Counted from the stretch's first letter, positions 1 to 13,700 are shown. The stretch is 64,000 bases of DNA from Thermomonas paludicola (GCF_024498955.1 NZ_CP093311.1:682001-746000); one strand, 5' to 3'. The notes: a model not told the origin generated them from the letters alone. A program made the numbers and translations.

Positions 1-1761
1 CAGTCGGCGGGTGTCGATATGCATGGTGGATTCGCGCAGCTGCTGCGGGTTCATTTCACCCAGCCCCTTGAAGCGGGTGACATTGACCTGGCCCTTGAGC
101 TTTTCCCGCGCGATTTTTTCCAGCAGCAAGCGCTTTTCTTCTTCGTCCAGCGCGTAGAACACTTGCTTGCCGACGTCCACCCGGAACAGCGGCGGCATCG
201 CCACGAACACATGGCCGGCGGCCACCAGCATGGGGAAATGCTTGAGGAACAGGGCCGTCAGCAGGGTGGCGATATGCAGGCCGTCGGAGTCGGCGTCGGC
301 CAGGATCACGATCTTGCCGTAGCGCAGGCCGTCGATCGCGTCCTTGCCCGGGTCGCAGCCGATGGCCACGGCCAGGTCGTGCACTTCCTGCGAGGCCAGC
401 ACCTGCCCGGAGGCCACTTCCCAGGTGTTCAGGATCTTGCCGCGCAACGGCAGGATGGCCTGGAAATCCTTGTCGCGGGCCTGCCTGGCGCTGCCACCGG
501 CGGAGTCGCCTTCGACCAGGAACAGTTCGGTGCGGGAGAGGTCCTGTGAAATGCAGTCGGCCAGCTTGCCGGGCAGGGCCGGGCCTTGCGTCACCTTTTT
601 GCGGACGATCTGCTTTTCGGTCTTCAGGCGGGCCGAGGCGCGTTCGATCGCGAGCTGGGCGATCCTCTCGCCGAACTCGGTGTTGGAATTCAGCCACAGG
701 CTGAAGGCATCGTGCGCCGCCCCTTCCACGAAGCCTGCGGCCTGCCGCGAAGACAGGCGTTCTTTTGTTTGCCCGGAAAACTGCGGGTCGGTCATTTTCA
801 ATGACAGCACGAAGGCGACCCGATCCCATACGTCTTCCGGCGCCAGCTTCACGCCGCGCGGCAGCAGGTTGCGGAAATCGCAGAACTCGCGCAGCGCGTC
901 GGTGAAGCCCGTGCGCAGGCCGTTGACGTGCGTGCCGTGTTGCGCGGTGGGAATCAGGTTGACGTAGCTTTCCTGCACGAGCTCGCCGTCGGGAACCCAG
1001 GCCACCGCCCAATCGACGATTTCGGTGTCCTTCTTCAAGGTGCCGACGAACAGCTCCGGCGGCAGCAATTCGCGTTCCGCCAATTCGCCGCGCAGGTAAT
1101 CGCGCAGGCCATCCTCGTAATGCCACTGCACCCGCTCGCCGCTGGCTTCGTCGAACAGCGAGACGGTAAGGCCCGGGCACAGCACGGCCTTGGCGCGCAG
1201 CAGGTGCTTGAGCGCGCGCAGGTTGAACCTGGGCGTGTCGAAGTAGGTGGGGTTGGGCCAGAAGCGCAGGCGGGTGCCGGTGTTCTTCCTGCCCACGCTG
1301 CCAATCGTGTTCAGCGGCGACGTGCGGTCGCCGTTGGCAAAGGCCATGTGGTATTCGCTGCCGTCGCGCTTGATGAACACATCGACCTTGGTCGACAGCG
1401 CGTTGACCACGCTCACGCCGACGCCGTGCAGGCCGCCGCTGAAGGTGTAGTTCTTGTTGCTGAATTTTCCGCCGGCATGCAGGCGGGTCAGGATCAGCTC
1501 CACGCCGGGGATTTTCTCCTCGGGATGGATGTCCACCGGCATGCCACGACCGTCGTCGGCCACCTCGCAGCTGCCGTCGGCGAACAGGATGACCTCGATG
1601 CCGCGCGCATGCCCCGCCAGCGCTTCATCGACGCCGTTGTCGATGACCTCCTGCGCGAGGTGGTTCGGTCGCGAGGTATCGGTGTACATGCCGGGCCGGC
1701 GCTTGACCGGGTCCAGGCCAGAGAGGACTTCGATGTCGGCGGCGTTGTAGCGGGTATTCAT
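1..1761 (-). CDS. parE: DNA topoisomerase IV subunit B (ParE), C-terminus cut by window edge
   Basis: ATPase subunit of topoisomerase IV, which works with ParC to decatenate daughter chromosomes. The 587 visible residues start at ATG 1761 (MNTRYNAADIEVLSGLDPVK). They show the GHKL ATPase features (VIDNGVDEALAGHA, DDGRGMPVDIHP, GGLHGVGVSVVNAL) and then a TOPRIM domain (LVEGDSAGGSARQARD, ILPLRGKILN, DADSDG). The frame is still open at base 1 just after TRFKGLGEMNP, so roughly the last 40 residues of a usual ~630 aa protein are missing. The conserved TOPRIM residues are intact. ParE is preferred over GyrB because it lacks the long GyrB-type insertion and because of the short N-terminus; this paralogue choice is an inference. 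It is divergent from glk. Confidence 0.95.
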   Translation of the reverse strand, partial: MNTRYNAADIEVLSGLDPVKRRPGMYTDTSRPNHLAQEVIDNGVDEALAGHARGIEVILFADGSCEVADDGRGMPVDIHPEEKIPGVELILTRLHAGGKFSNKNYTFSGGLHGVGVSVVNALSTKVDVFIKRDGSEYHMAFANGDRTSPLNTIGSVGRKNTGTRLRFWPNPTYFDTPRFNLRALKHLLRAKAVLCPGLTVSLFDEASGERVQWHYEDGLRDYLRGELAERELLPPELFVGTLKKDTEIVDWAVAWVPDGELVQESYVNLIPTAQHGTHVNGLRTGFTDALREFCDFRNLLPRGVKLAPEDVWDRVAFVLSLKMTDPQFSGQTKERLSSRQAAGFVEGAAHDAFSLWLNSNTEFGERIAQLAIERASARLKTEKQIVRKKVTQGPALPGKLADCISQDLSRTELFLVEGDSAGGSARQARDKDFQAILPLRGKILNTWEVASGQVLASQEVHDLAVAIGCDPGKDAIDGLRYGKIVILADADSDGLHIATLLTALFLKHFPMLVAAGHVFVAMPPLFRVDVGKQVFYALDEEEKRLLLEKIAREKLKGQVNVTRFKGLGEMNPQQLRESTMHIDTRRL

Positions 1762-1915
1762 TTTCTGTCTATCGGATTTTGCGTGGCGTCTCGGGGCGCC
1801 AGTGTGTGGCCTTGCGCAGGGTTTTGCACGCATGCGGGACTCCCTGCCGCTGCCCGTACAATGGCGCCGCAGGGAATGGCTTGGCGTTGCCCGAATGGTT
1901 TGCGAGGGGGTTTCA

Positions 1916-2938
1916 GTGGTGGATGTCATGGGTCGTGCCGAGGCGCGCACGGCCGCACAGCAGTTGTTGGCGGCAGACGTCGGTGGCACCTATGCCCGGC
2001 TGGGACTGGTGGACATTGCGGGTGAAGCCATCGCGGTGGGATTCCATCGTCGCTATGCCTGCGCGGAATTCCCGGGCTTGGCTGCGATCCTGCGTCGCTT
2101 CCGCGAGGAACTTGCCGCCGGCGCCGGGGAGGCATACCCCACTGTTTGCGTGGTGGCCATCGCCGGCGTGCTGCAGGGTGACATGTTGCTCAACAGCAAC
2201 CTGCCGTGGCAGGTGTCGCTGGCCGAGGCGCGGGCCGAGGCCGGTATCGAGCATCTGCACCTGATCAACGATTTCGAGGCGCTGGCATGGGCGCTGCCAA
2301 AAATCCCTCATGCGCAGATGCAGATGCTGGGCAGCGGCGATGGCAATGGCCTGCGTTTGCCGGCGCTGCTGCTGGGGCCGGGCACCGGCCTGGGCGCAGC
2401 GCTGGTGATCGATCAAGGCGGGCGCCCGGGGGTGCAGCCCAGCGAAGCCGGGCAGGCCGGGCTGGTAGCCAACACGCCGCTGGAACTCGACGTGGTGCGC
2501 CTGCTGCAGGCGCGCTTCGGGCACGTGGCCAGCGAACGCTTGTTCTCGGGTCCGGGATTGATGAATCTGTATCAGGCGCTGTGCGAGCTGCGCGGCGTAC
2601 CCCCGCGCTTGCATGCGCCAAGCGATTTGGTGGATGCCGCAGACAAGGGGCGCGACCTGTTGGCGGCGGAATGCGCTGCGTTGTTCTGTCGTTGGCTGGG
2701 CAGCTTCGCCGGCGACCTTGCCATCACCTTCCGCGCGCGCTCGGTGTGCCTGGCGGGGGGCCTGACCGGGCATTTGCAGCACTACCTGCGCCAGGGCGGC
2801 TTCATGCAGCGCTTCCTCGACAAGGGCGTACTCTCCGACACCTTGCGCGAGGTGCCCGTCGTCACCATCGAGCACGGCCAGCTGGGGCTGATCGGTGCTG
2901 CCGCGTGGCATGCCGCGCGGGCGCGAGGGGACGCCTGA
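1916..2938 (+). CDS. glk: Glucokinase
   Basis: Phosphorylates glucose to glucose-6-phosphate with ATP in the cytoplasm. The Glk-family (ROK-related) signatures are clear: LLAADVGGTYARLGLVD (phosphate loop), LINDFEALAWALP (catalytic Asp), LLLGPGTGLGAALV and a C-terminal CLAGGL. The reading frame is open back to 1802, but a GAGGGGG ribosome-binding site at 1904-1910 sits 5-8 nt before tandem GTG codons at 1916 and 1919, giving about 340 residues. ATG 1928 is a possible alternative. The usual family length is about 320-340 aa. The gene stands alone between parE (divergent) and pyrG. Confidence 0.9.
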   Translation: MVDVMGRAEARTAAQQLLAADVGGTYARLGLVDIAGEAIAVGFHRRYACAEFPGLAAILRRFREELAAGAGEAYPTVCVVAIAGVLQGDMLLNSNLPWQVSLAEARAEAGIEHLHLINDFEALAWALPKIPHAQMQMLGSGDGNGLRLPALLLGPGTGLGAALVIDQGGRPGVQPSEAGQAGLVANTPLELDVVRLLQARFGHVASERLFSGPGLMNLYQALCELRGVPPRLHAPSDLVDAADKGRDLLAAECAALFCRWLGSFAGDLAITFRARSVCLAGGLTGHLQHYLRQGGFMQRFLDKGVLSDTLREVPVVTIEHGQLGLIGAAAWHAARARGDA

Positions 2939-2987
2939 GCAGGATTCGCGTTTCCCTTTCGGATCAACAAGTTCCGCGTCAAGGTCG

Positions 2988-6871
<3,884 letters not shown>

Positions 6872-6887
6872 GCCGGGACGTCGTCTG

Positions 6888-7241
6888 GTGAAGCCGCTGC
6901 ATGCCCTGCTGCTGCTCTTGCTGCTGTTGTTGGCCGCGCTGCAGTCCAAGCTGTGGTACGGCAGCGGCGGCCAGCGTGAAGTGGCGGCACTGCGGGTGCA
7001 GGTGGCCGCCCAGCGCGGTGAGAACCAGAAATTGCAGGCGCGCAATGATGCGCTTGTTGCCGAAGTCGCAGACCTCAAGGCCGGCGGCGAGGCGGTGGAA
7101 GAGCGCGCCCGCAGCGAGCTGGGCATGGTCAAGCCGGGCGAGACCTTCTACCGGGTCATCGACGGTGCCGCGATGCCGCCGTCCCGGCCTGCCAAACCTG
7201 CCGGTTCCGTGGAGCAGGCCACCGACACCCCCGACCCATGA
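6888..7241 (+). CDS. ftsB: Cell division protein FtsB
   Basis: Small bitopic inner-membrane protein that forms the FtsQLB complex of the divisome. 117 aa from GTG 6888. It has an N-terminal Leu-rich membrane segment (residues 5-18), then a coiled-coil region (about 27-70) with the characteristic LKAGGEAVEERARSELGMVKPGE motif, including the ERAR-ELG signature of the FtsB/DivIC family. The C-terminal tail is Pro/Ala-rich and not conserved. Its stop overlaps the ispD start in ATGA (7238-7241). The eno-ftsB-ispD order is typical. Confidence 0.93.
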   Translation: MKPLHALLLLLLLLLAALQSKLWYGSGGQREVAALRVQVAAQRGENQKLQARNDALVAEVADLKAGGEAVEERARSELGMVKPGETFYRVIDGAAMPPSRPAKPAGSVEQATDTPDP

Positions 7242-7924
7242 GCTGGGCGCTGGTGCCGGCTGCCGGCAGCGGGCGCCGCTTCGGCGGCGATGTCCCCAAG
7301 CAATATCTGCGTGTGGGCGGCATGCCGCTGATCGAACACGCCCTGCGCGCGCTGTTGGCCTATCCGGGGATTGACGGCGTGGTGGTGGCGCTGGCTGCAG
7401 GCGATGCACATTGGCCTGGCTGGTCCAGCCTGCACGGCAAGCCGGTGCGCACCTGCGTGGGTGGCGGCGAGCGCGCGGATTCGGTGCTGGCTGCGCTGCG
7501 CGCGCTGCCGGATGGCGTGGCCGACGATGAACTGTTGCTGGTGCACGATGCGGCGCGGCCGAACCTGCAGGCGAGCGACATTGGCAAGCTGATCGCTGCC
7601 GCGATGGCCTGCGCGGATGGCGCGATCCTTGCCGCGCCGGTGCGCGACACGCTCAAACGCGCCGATCCCGATGCCCGGATCCAGGTCACGGAGCCGCGCG
7701 CAATGCTGTGGCGCGCGCTCACGCCGCAGGCGTTCCGCCGCGACCTGTTGCAACGCGCGCTGGCATCCGCACAGGCTGCGGGCGTGGCGGTTACTGACGA
7801 AGCGATGGCGGTCGAACGGCTGGGCCTGCACCCGCTGCTGGTGGAAGGCCGCGAAGACAACCTGAAAATCACCACGCCGGCCGATCTGGCATTGGCCGAG
7901 TTTTTGTTGCAAGGGCGCACATGA
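7238..7924 (+). CDS. ispD: 2-C-methyl-D-erythritol 4-phosphate cytidylyltransferase
   Basis: Third enzyme of the MEP isoprenoid pathway: MEP + CTP to CDP-ME. 228 aa. The nucleotidyltransferase loop is [16 protein letters not shown] (residues 6-21); other motifs are [22 protein letters not shown] and the C-terminal [22 protein letters not shown] overlaps join it to ftsB upstream and ispF downstream, so it is translated within one transcript with its pathway partner. Confidence 0.96.
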   Translation: MSWALVPAAGSGRRFGGDVPKQYLRVGGMPLIEHALRALLAYPGIDGVVVALAAGDAHWPGWSSLHGKPVRTCVGGGERADSVLAALRALPDGVADDELLLVHDAARPNLQASDIGKLIAAAMACADGAILAAPVRDTLKRADPDARIQVTEPRAMLWRALTPQAFRRDLLQRALASAQAAGVAVTDEAMAVERLGLHPLLVEGREDNLKITTPADLALAEFLLQGRT

Positions 7925-8400
7925 ACATCCGGATTGGGCAAGGGTTCGACGTGCACGCGTTTGGCGAGGGCGACCATGTGATGCTGGGCGGCGTGCGCGT
8001 GCCGCACCCGCGCGGCGTGCTGGCGCACAGCGATGGTGACGTGGCGCTGCACGCGCTGTGCGACGCAATCCTCGGTGCGCTGGCGCTGGGCGACATCGGC
8101 GTGCATTTTCCGCCGTCGGATCCGCGCTGGAAGGGCGCCGACAGCCGTGCCTTCGTTCGCCACTGCAGTGCGCTGATTCGCGAGCGCGGCTGGCGGGTGG
8201 GCAACTGCGACGTCACCGTGGTCTGCGAGTTGCCGAAGGTCGGTCCGCATGCGCAGGCGATGCGCGAGCGGATCGCCGCCGACCTCGGCATCGACGTAGA
8301 CGCGGTGAGCGTGAAGGCGACCACCAGCGAGACGCTTGGCTTCACCGGTCGCGGCGAAGGCATCGCGGCGCAGGCGGCGTGCCTGCTGGTGCGGGCGTGA
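7921..8400 (+). CDS. ispF: 2-C-methyl-D-erythritol 2,4-cyclodiphosphate synthase
   Basis: Cyclises CDP-ME 2-phosphate to MEcPP in the MEP pathway; homotrimeric, metal-dependent. 159 aa, normal length. Metal ligands D8 and H10 are in [11 protein letters not shown], with [25 protein letters not shown] and FPPSDPRW, and [15 protein letters not shown] near the C-terminus. It overlaps ispD by ATGA and truD by GTGA (8397-8400). Confidence 0.97.
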   Translation: MNIRIGQGFDVHAFGEGDHVMLGGVRVPHPRGVLAHSDGDVALHALCDAILGALALGDIGVHFPPSDPRWKGADSRAFVRHCSALIRERGWRVGNCDVTVVCELPKVGPHAQAMRERIAADLGIDVDAVSVKATTSETLGFTGRGEGIAAQAACLLVRA

Positions 8401-9428
8401 CCGAGCCCGCCCGCGCGCACGGCGCCCCCGTGCTGTCTGCGCGCATCCGCAGCAGCCAGGAGGACTTCTTCGTCGAGGAACTGCCGGGTTTCGAAGCCAG
8501 CGGTGCTGGCGAACACCTGCTGCTGACGGTCGAGAAGCGCGGCATGAATACCGCGTTCGCCGCGAAGACCATCGCGCAGTGGGCCGGCGTCGACGAATCG
8601 GCGATTGGCTATGCGGGGATGAAGGACCGCCATGCGATCACCCGGCAGCGGTTTTCGGTGTGGCTGCCGAAAAAAATCGCGCCCGACATCGACGCATTGC
8701 AATCGGATGCGTTGCGGGTGCTAGGGCATGCCTGGCATTCGCGCAAGCTGCCGCGCGGCGCGTTGGCCGGCAATCGTTTCGTGCTGGTGCTGCGGGATGT
8801 GGCGGGCGCGCGTGGCGCGATCGAAGCGCGGCTTGCGGCAATCGCCGCCAACGGCGTGCCCAATTACTTCGGCGAACAGCGTTTCGGTCGCGGCGGCGGC
8901 AACGTGCAGCAGGCGGTGGCGATGTTTGCCGGCCGCCGGGTGAAGCGCGAGGAGCGCACGATGCTGCTGTCGGCGGCGCGTTCGGAACTGTTCAATCGGG
9001 TGCTGTCCGCGCGCGTCGAGGCAGGTCGTTGGAATGCGGCGCTGGAAGGCGAGGTGTGGATGCTGGACGGCAGCCGCAGCGTGTTCGGGCCCGAAGCGAT
9101 GACGCCGGAACTGCAGGCGCGGCTGGAGGCGTTCGACATCCACCCCAGCGGGCCGCTGTGGGGCGAGGGCGAACTGCGCAGCGCCGATGCGGCGCGCGAG
9201 CTGGAGTTGGCGGCGCTGGCTGGTGACACTGCTTCGCGCCTGCGCACCGGGCTGGAGCGCGCCGGCCTGAAGCAGGAACGCCGCGCGCTGCGCCTGCGGC
9301 CGGCGGAGCTGGCGTGGACATGGCGCGACGACGGCGCGCTGGAACTGCGCTTCGCGCTGCCGCCCGGCTGCTATGCGACGACCGTCCTGCGCGAGCTGGG
9401 CGATATCGTGGACGCGGCAGCGCAATGA
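8397..9428 (+). CDS. truD: tRNA pseudouridine(13) synthase
   Basis: Isomerises U13 of certain tRNAs to pseudouridine. 343 aa from GTG 8397, which overlaps the ispF stop by 4 nt. Family marks: [32 protein letters not shown], the catalytic Asp (about residue 77) in [32 protein letters not shown], and the C-terminal [14 protein letters not shown]. Length agrees with E. coli TruD (about 349 aa). It is followed by a short hairpin and the opposite-strand smrB. Confidence 0.95.
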   Translation: MTEPARAHGAPVLSARIRSSQEDFFVEELPGFEASGAGEHLLLTVEKRGMNTAFAAKTIAQWAGVDESAIGYAGMKDRHAITRQRFSVWLPKKIAPDIDALQSDALRVLGHAWHSRKLPRGALAGNRFVLVLRDVAGARGAIEARLAAIAANGVPNYFGEQRFGRGGGNVQQAVAMFAGRRVKREERTMLLSAARSELFNRVLSARVEAGRWNAALEGEVWMLDGSRSVFGPEAMTPELQARLEAFDIHPSGPLWGEGELRSADAARELELAALAGDTASRLRTGLERAGLKQERRALRLRPAELAWTWRDDGALELRFALPPGCYATTVLRELGDIVDAAAQ

Positions 9429-9437
9429 GATCGTCCT

Positions 9438-9459
9438 CCCTTTCGCCGCAGGCGAAGGG
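9438..9459. terminator. Hairpin between convergent truD and smrB
   Basis: A GC-rich stem (9438-9447 with 9451-9459, one bulged T, loop GCA) fills the 44-base gap between two convergent genes. It has no T tract. Its sequence resembles dispersed palindromes that translate as FAAGEG in proteobacteria, so it may be a repeat element serving as a bidirectional terminator. Confidence 0.45.
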
Positions 9460-9472
9460 CAGGGGAGTGGCG

Positions 9473-10039
9473 TCAGTGCTTTTCCAGCAGCACCAGCACC
9501 GCGCCGGTGCCGCCCTGCGCCGGCGGCGGCGAATGGAAGGCCAGCACGTCTGCGCGTTGGCGCAGGATGCGGTCCACCAGGTTCTTCAGCACCGGCAGGC
9601 GCTCTTCGGAATTGCGACCCTTGCCGTGCACGATCCGCACGCAGCCCAGCCCATGGCTGCGGCAATCGCGCAGGAACTCGCGCAGCAGGGCTTCTGCATT
9701 GCTCGCGGGCAACCCGTGCAGGTCCAGTTCTTCCTGCGCCGCATACTCGCCGCGCGCAAGTTTTTTCAACACGCGCGGGGTGACATGCTCGCGTCGGTAG
9801 CTGAGTGCATCGCCGGCCTCCAGTGCCGACGCCAGCACGTGCCGGAATTCGAGGCGGGCGGCGTCTTCATCGCGACGCGCCATCTTTGCGGAGGGTCGCG
9901 GCTTGGGGGCGGCAGGCGGCGGCGCGGCGTCCGGCAGCACACGCACCTGGCCTGCGTCGGCGCCGATGGCGGCGCGGAACAGGCTGGCGTCGTCGCGGTC
10001 GTCCTGCTCGGGTGGAAGGTCGGGCGGTGCCTTGCGCAT
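9473..10039 (-). CDS. smrB: Smr-domain endonuclease, SmrB/YfcN type
   Basis: 188 aa with a C-terminal Smr domain (about residues 95-187): [37 protein letters not shown], and [21 protein letters not shown]. This arrangement resembles E. coli SmrB, a nuclease that cuts mRNA at collided ribosomes for rescue; the catalytic DLHG and HGKG motifs are kept. The N-terminal third is charged and Pro/Ala-rich, and has the ASLFRAAIG stretch typical of the SmrB ribosome-binding arm. It lies on the opposite strand inside the truD-surE series. The SmrB assignment within the Smr family is inferred. Confidence 0.8.
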   Translation of the reverse strand: MRKAPPDLPPEQDDRDDASLFRAAIGADAGQVRVLPDAAPPPAAPKPRPSAKMARRDEDAARLEFRHVLASALEAGDALSYRREHVTPRVLKKLARGEYAAQEELDLHGLPASNAEALLREFLRDCRSHGLGCVRIVHGKGRNSEERLPVLKNLVDRILRQRADVLAFHSPPPAQGGTGAVLVLLEKH

Positions 10040-10110
10040 CGGCTCAGGTTACCGCGAAGCGCTGGTGGCATCCGGTATCATGGCCGCATGCACAATGTTC
10101 CGATGCCGTG

Positions 10111-10899
10111 ATGCGGGTCCTGGTCAGCAACGACGACGGCGTCGACGCCCCCGGCATCCACGCGCTGGTCAAGGGCTTGCGCGATGCCGGCCACGACGTG
10201 GTGATGGTGGCCCCCGACCGCGACCGCAGCGGCGCCAGCAATTCGCTGACGCTGGACGCGCCGATCCGCGTGGTGCAATTGGATGCGCGCAGCTGGAAGG
10301 CGTATGGCACGCCCACCGACTGCGTGCACGTGGCGGTCACCGGCATGCTGGACGCGCTGGGGCTGGCACCGGACATCGTGGTATCCGGCATCAACAACGT
10401 CGCCAACCTCGGCGACGACGTGATCTATTCCGGCACCGTGGCGGCGGCGATGGAAGGCCGTTTCCTCGGCCTGCCGGCGGTGGCGATGTCGCTGGTGACC
10501 GAGGCCCATCAGGGCAAGCACTACGAAAGCGCGGCGCGCGCGGCGGTGGAGATCGTCGAGCGTCTGCGCCGCGATCCGCTGCCGGCGTCCACCATCCTCA
10601 ACGTCAACGTGCCGGATCTGCCGTGGGACGAGATCCGCGGCTTCGAGACCGTCCGCCTGGGTCATCGCCACCGTGCCGAGCCGTGCACGCCGCAGGAAGA
10701 TCCGCGCGGCCGCCAGTGGTGGTGGATCGGCGCGGCCGGCGACGAGCAGGACGCCGGGCCCGGCACCGATTTCCACGCGGTGCGCAGCGGGCATATCGCC
10801 ATCACCCCGATCCACGTGGACCTGACCCGCTTCCAGGCGCTGGAGCAGGTGGCCAGTTGGGTGGGCGGCTTGGCGGCTTCACTGGGGGCGCGGCCGTGA
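10111..10899 (+). CDS. surE: 5'/3'-nucleotidase SurE
   Basis: Metal-dependent nucleoside monophosphatase linked to stationary-phase survival. 262 aa from ATG 10111. The metal-binding NDDG is at residues 7-10, followed by [68 protein letters not shown] and the C-terminal ITPIHVDLT. Its stop overlaps the GTG start of pcm (GTGA 10896-10899). surE-pcm is a conserved pair next to nlpD in gammaproteobacteria. Confidence 0.97.
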   Translation: MRVLVSNDDGVDAPGIHALVKGLRDAGHDVVMVAPDRDRSGASNSLTLDAPIRVVQLDARSWKAYGTPTDCVHVAVTGMLDALGLAPDIVVSGINNVANLGDDVIYSGTVAAAMEGRFLGLPAVAMSLVTEAHQGKHYESAARAAVEIVERLRRDPLPASTILNVNVPDLPWDEIRGFETVRLGHRHRAEPCTPQEDPRGRQWWWIGAAGDEQDAGPGTDFHAVRSGHIAITPIHVDLTRFQALEQVASWVGGLAASLGARP

Positions 10900-11576
10900 T
10901 CGCGCGCCTGCGCCTGCAGCCCGCCGACGTGGGCATGGGCTTGACCGGTCAGCGCGTGCGCGACCGGTTGATTGAGGACTTGCGCGCGGGCGGCATCCAG
11001 GACGAGCGCGTGCTCAACGCGATCCGCACGGTGCCGCGCCACCAGTTCGTGGACGAGGCGCTGGCCTCGCGCGCCTATGAGAACAACGCCCTGCCGATCG
11101 GGCATGGGCAGACCATCTCGCAGCCCTTCGTGGTGGCGAAGATGACCGAGGCGCTGCTGCGCGACGGCCCCAAGAAGGTGCTCGAAGTCGGTACCGGCTC
11201 CGGTTACCAGGCCGCGGTGCTGGCCGCGCTGGGGCTCGAGGTCTTCACCGTCGAGCGCATCGGCGACCTGCTGCGCACCGCGCGCAAGCGCTTCCGCAGC
11301 CTGGGCCTGCACGTGCGCAGCAAGCACGACGACGGCCGCATCGGCTGGCCGGAAGAAGCGCCCTTCGACGGCATCATCGTCACTGCGGCCGGCGCCGCAC
11401 TGGTGGATGCGCTGATCGACCAGCTCGCGCCGGGGGGCACCTTGGTGGCACCCGTGGGCGCGGCCACCGGGCAGACGCTGCTGTGCCTGCACAAGCAAGC
11501 AGATGGCAGCATCGTGCAGGAAGAATTGGGCGCGGTGGTGTTCGTGCCGCTGTTATCGGGGTTGACCGACCAATGA
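10896..11576 (+). CDS. pcm: Protein-L-isoaspartate O-methyltransferase
   Basis: Repairs isoaspartyl residues in aged proteins using S-adenosylmethionine. 226 aa from GTG 10896. Signatures: [38 protein letters not shown] and the SAM-binding [16 protein letters not shown], then [25 protein letters not shown]. The reading frame is open far upstream to 9903, but that is antisense to smrB and an alternate frame of surE; the GTGA overlap with surE supports the chosen start. An ATGA overlap joins it to the following membrane gene. Confidence 0.96.
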   Translation: MIARLRLQPADVGMGLTGQRVRDRLIEDLRAGGIQDERVLNAIRTVPRHQFVDEALASRAYENNALPIGHGQTISQPFVVAKMTEALLRDGPKKVLEVGTGSGYQAAVLAALGLEVFTVERIGDLLRTARKRFRSLGLHVRSKHDDGRIGWPEEAPFDGIIVTAAGAALVDALIDQLAPGGTLVAPVGAATGQTLLCLHKQADGSIVQEELGAVVFVPLLSGLTDQ

Positions 11577-12187
11577 AACTGTTTGGCCCGCTCTACCAAC
11601 GCGCGTTGGCGTGGTCGCGGCATCCGAAGGCGCCGGCGCTGCTGGGCGGCTTGAGCTTTGCCGAAGCCATCGTGTTCCCGGTGATGCCGGAAGTGATGCT
11701 GGCGCCGATGTGCCTGGCGCAGCCGCGTCGCGGGTTCTGGTTCGCTGCCATCAGCCTGCTGTTCTCGCTGCTGGGCGCGGTGGTGGGGTATCTGCTGGGG
11801 CATTACGCCTATGAACTGGTCAAGCCTGCGCTGGCAACGCTGGGCTGGCTGGACAAGATCGATGCGCAGGTCATGTATCTGCGCGAGGTGACCGCGCTGT
11901 CGCCGTGGAAAGCGTTTTGGCTGCTGGTCATTGGCGGGTTTGCGCCGATCCCGTTGAAGATATTCACCTGGGCCAGCGGCATCGTGGGCGTGCCGATGTT
12001 GCCGTTCCTGGCGGCGATGCTGATCGGACGCGGCAAGCGCGTGTTCCTGCTGGCGCTTGCGATCCGGCTTGGCGGCGAGCGCGCTGAACGTGCACTGCAT
12101 CGCTGGATCGAGCACCTGGGTTGGGGCATGTTGCTGCTGCTGGCCGGCTTGCTCGGTTGGTTCCTGTTGCACGGACATGCGGCATGA
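11573..12187 (+). CDS. YqaA/DedA-like SNARE-associated family membrane protein
   Basis: 204 aa inner-membrane protein with 4-5 hydrophobic segments (about residues 25-50, 55-85, 112-135, 140-165, 180-200). [21 protein letters not shown] and [26 protein letters not shown] match the SNARE-associated Golgi protein/DedA superfamily, whose members act as lipid or small-molecule transporters. Substrate here is unknown. It is coupled by ATGA overlaps to pcm upstream and nlpD downstream, and a yqaA-like gene between pcm and nlpD is known from other xanthomonads. Confidence 0.82.
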   Translation: MKLFGPLYQRALAWSRHPKAPALLGGLSFAEAIVFPVMPEVMLAPMCLAQPRRGFWFAAISLLFSLLGAVVGYLLGHYAYELVKPALATLGWLDKIDAQVMYLREVTALSPWKAFWLLVIGGFAPIPLKIFTWASGIVGVPMLPFLAAMLIGRGKRVFLLALAIRLGGERAERALHRWIEHLGWGMLLLLAGLLGWFLLHGHAA

Positions 12188-12975
12188 TGGGCGGCATGCA
12201 CCTGCATCGGATGCTCCTTGCCGTCGTCATCCTCGGCCTGCTTGGTTGCGGGCACAGCCGCGTGGTCCGTCAGGCAAGGCCGTCGCGCGCGGTGGGTCAT
12301 GCGGCGCAGCCACCGGTGCAAGTATCGCAACCGAAGTACGGCGCCGTCGCCGAGGTGCAGCGCGGGCAAACGGTCTATCGCATCGCCACCGAGAACGGCA
12401 TCACCGCGCTCGACCTGGCACTGTGGAACGACATCCCGCCGCCGTACACCATCTATCCGGGGCAGCGGCTGCGCCTGTATCCCACCGATCGCAACCCACC
12501 ATCCGCGCACGTCGATGTCGCGAAAGCGCCGGCCCCGATCGGCCAGCGCGCAACGCCCTCCACGCCGGCGCCGGCGCAACCACCGGCGCTGCCGGTGACC
12601 AGCAATCTTGCCTGGCGCTGGCCCGCCGATGGCGCCGTGGTCGCCACCTTTGCGGCGGGCGATCCCACTCGCCAAGGCATCGACATCGCGGGCAACGGCG
12701 GGCAACCGGTACGCGCGGCGGCCGATGGCGTGGTGGTGTATTCCGGCTCAGGGCTGGTGGGGTATGGCGAGCTGGTCATCGTCAAGCACAACGACCAATG
12801 GCTGTCGGCTTACGGGCACAACCGCGCGCGCCTGGTGAATGAAGGCGCGCTGGTCAAGGCGGGGCAGCAGATCGCGGAAATGGGGCGCAGCGGCGCAGCG
12901 CGCGACATGCTGCATTTCGAGATCCGCTACAGCGGCAAGCCGGTGGATCCGCTGGGCTATCTGCCGAAGAAGTAG
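12184..12975 (+). CDS. nlpD: NlpD-like lipoprotein, LysM + degenerate M23 domain
   Basis: 263 aa outer-membrane lipoprotein: signal peptide with lipobox LLGC (Cys22), a LysM peptidoglycan-binding domain (about 50-100, QRGQTVYRIATENGI), a Pro/Ala linker, and a C-terminal LytM/M23 domain (about 135-260). The zinc ligands of active M23 peptidases are missing: the usual HxxxD is TRQGIDIAG and the HxH is AYGHN. E. coli NlpD is degenerate in the same way and activates the amidase AmiC instead of cutting peptidoglycan, so the same role is inferred. rpoS, which normally follows nlpD, is absent; the next gene is on the other strand. Confidence 0.9.
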   Translation: MMGGMHLHRMLLAVVILGLLGCGHSRVVRQARPSRAVGHAAQPPVQVSQPKYGAVAEVQRGQTVYRIATENGITALDLALWNDIPPPYTIYPGQRLRLYPTDRNPPSAHVDVAKAPAPIGQRATPSTPAPAQPPALPVTSNLAWRWPADGAVVATFAAGDPTRQGIDIAGNGGQPVRAAADGVVVYSGSGLVGYGELVIVKHNDQWLSAYGHNRARLVNEGALVKAGQQIAEMGRSGAARDMLHFEIRYSGKPVDPLGYLPKK

Positions 12976-12991
12976 GCAGACGCCGGTGCGT

Positions 12992-13663
12992 TCAGTGCAC
13001 CGACACCAGCGTCAATTCCAGATCGTCGCGGCCGTCCTTGCGTTGCAGGATGCGCGCCGGCGTCGGCAGGCCTTCCACGATCCAGACGATCACCTGCTTG
13101 TCGTCGCTGCTGCGCGCGACCTTGGTGGCGCTGCGCGGCTTGCCGTCCACCATGACCGTGTCGCGGCCCAGGTTCTGGTAGGTCTGCGTGTGCGCCACGC
13201 CGTTGTCCACCAGCCGATAGTTCAGCGGCTTGCCTGCCGCCACGTCGCGGACGATGGCGAGGTTGAGCAGCATGCCGTCCAGGTCGCCGTCCTGCAGCTT
13301 GACCGGGCCCACCCGATCCGGCTTCACGTCGCCGCTCCAGCGGGCTTCGTGCTGGGCCCAGTCATAGGTGGCGTTCTTGCGCGATTTCTTGAACAGCAGC
13401 TGCGTGGTATCCACCCCCGACAGCGGGCGGAACGTGCCGTTGCGTTCTTCAAACACCGTGGACTGGCGGGCGCTGCCCAGCTGGTTGTCGATGCTCAGCT
13501 CGTAATTCCAGCGGTTGCCGCTGGCCTGGCTCAAGGTAATCCGGGCGCTGGCCTGCACGCCTTTCCAGCTGGCGTTGTAGTCGGCGGCGAACGGCTGGAT
13601 TGCCCATGCCGGGGCAACTGCCAGAAGCAGGGCAAAAAGACTGGTGCTGCGAAACAGGGTCAT
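12992..13663 (-). CDS. DUF3108 periplasmic protein
   Basis: 223 aa with a cleavable signal peptide (MTLFRSTSLFALLLAVAPAWA). The mature part resembles DUF3108: QPFAADYNASWKGVQASARITL, WNYELSIDNQLGSARQSTVFEERNGTFRPLS, and a C-terminal PARILQRKDGRDDLELTLVS. Function is not established; the family is predicted periplasmic with a beta-rich lipocalin-like fold. It is the last gene of a leftward purM-purN-DUF3108 unit (37 bases after purN), a common arrangement in gammaproteobacteria that does not by itself explain its role. Confidence 0.85.
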   Translation of the reverse strand: MTLFRSTSLFALLLAVAPAWAIQPFAADYNASWKGVQASARITLSQASGNRWNYELSIDNQLGSARQSTVFEERNGTFRPLSGVDTTQLLFKKSRKNATYDWAQHEARWSGDVKPDRVGPVKLQDGDLDGMLLNLAIVRDVAAGKPLNYRLVDNGVAHTQTYQNLGRDTVMVDGKPRSATKVARSSDDKQVIVWIVEGLPTPARILQRKDGRDDLELTLVSVH

Positions 13664-13700
13664 TTCATGTCGTCCTGTGGCGCGCCCGGGGCGCGGGCCA

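Noticed and set aside
1..1761. ParE as a toxin of a ParDE toxin-antitoxin system
   Set aside because: The sequence has GHKL and TOPRIM motifs of topoisomerase IV; toxin ParE is about 100 aa and unrelated.
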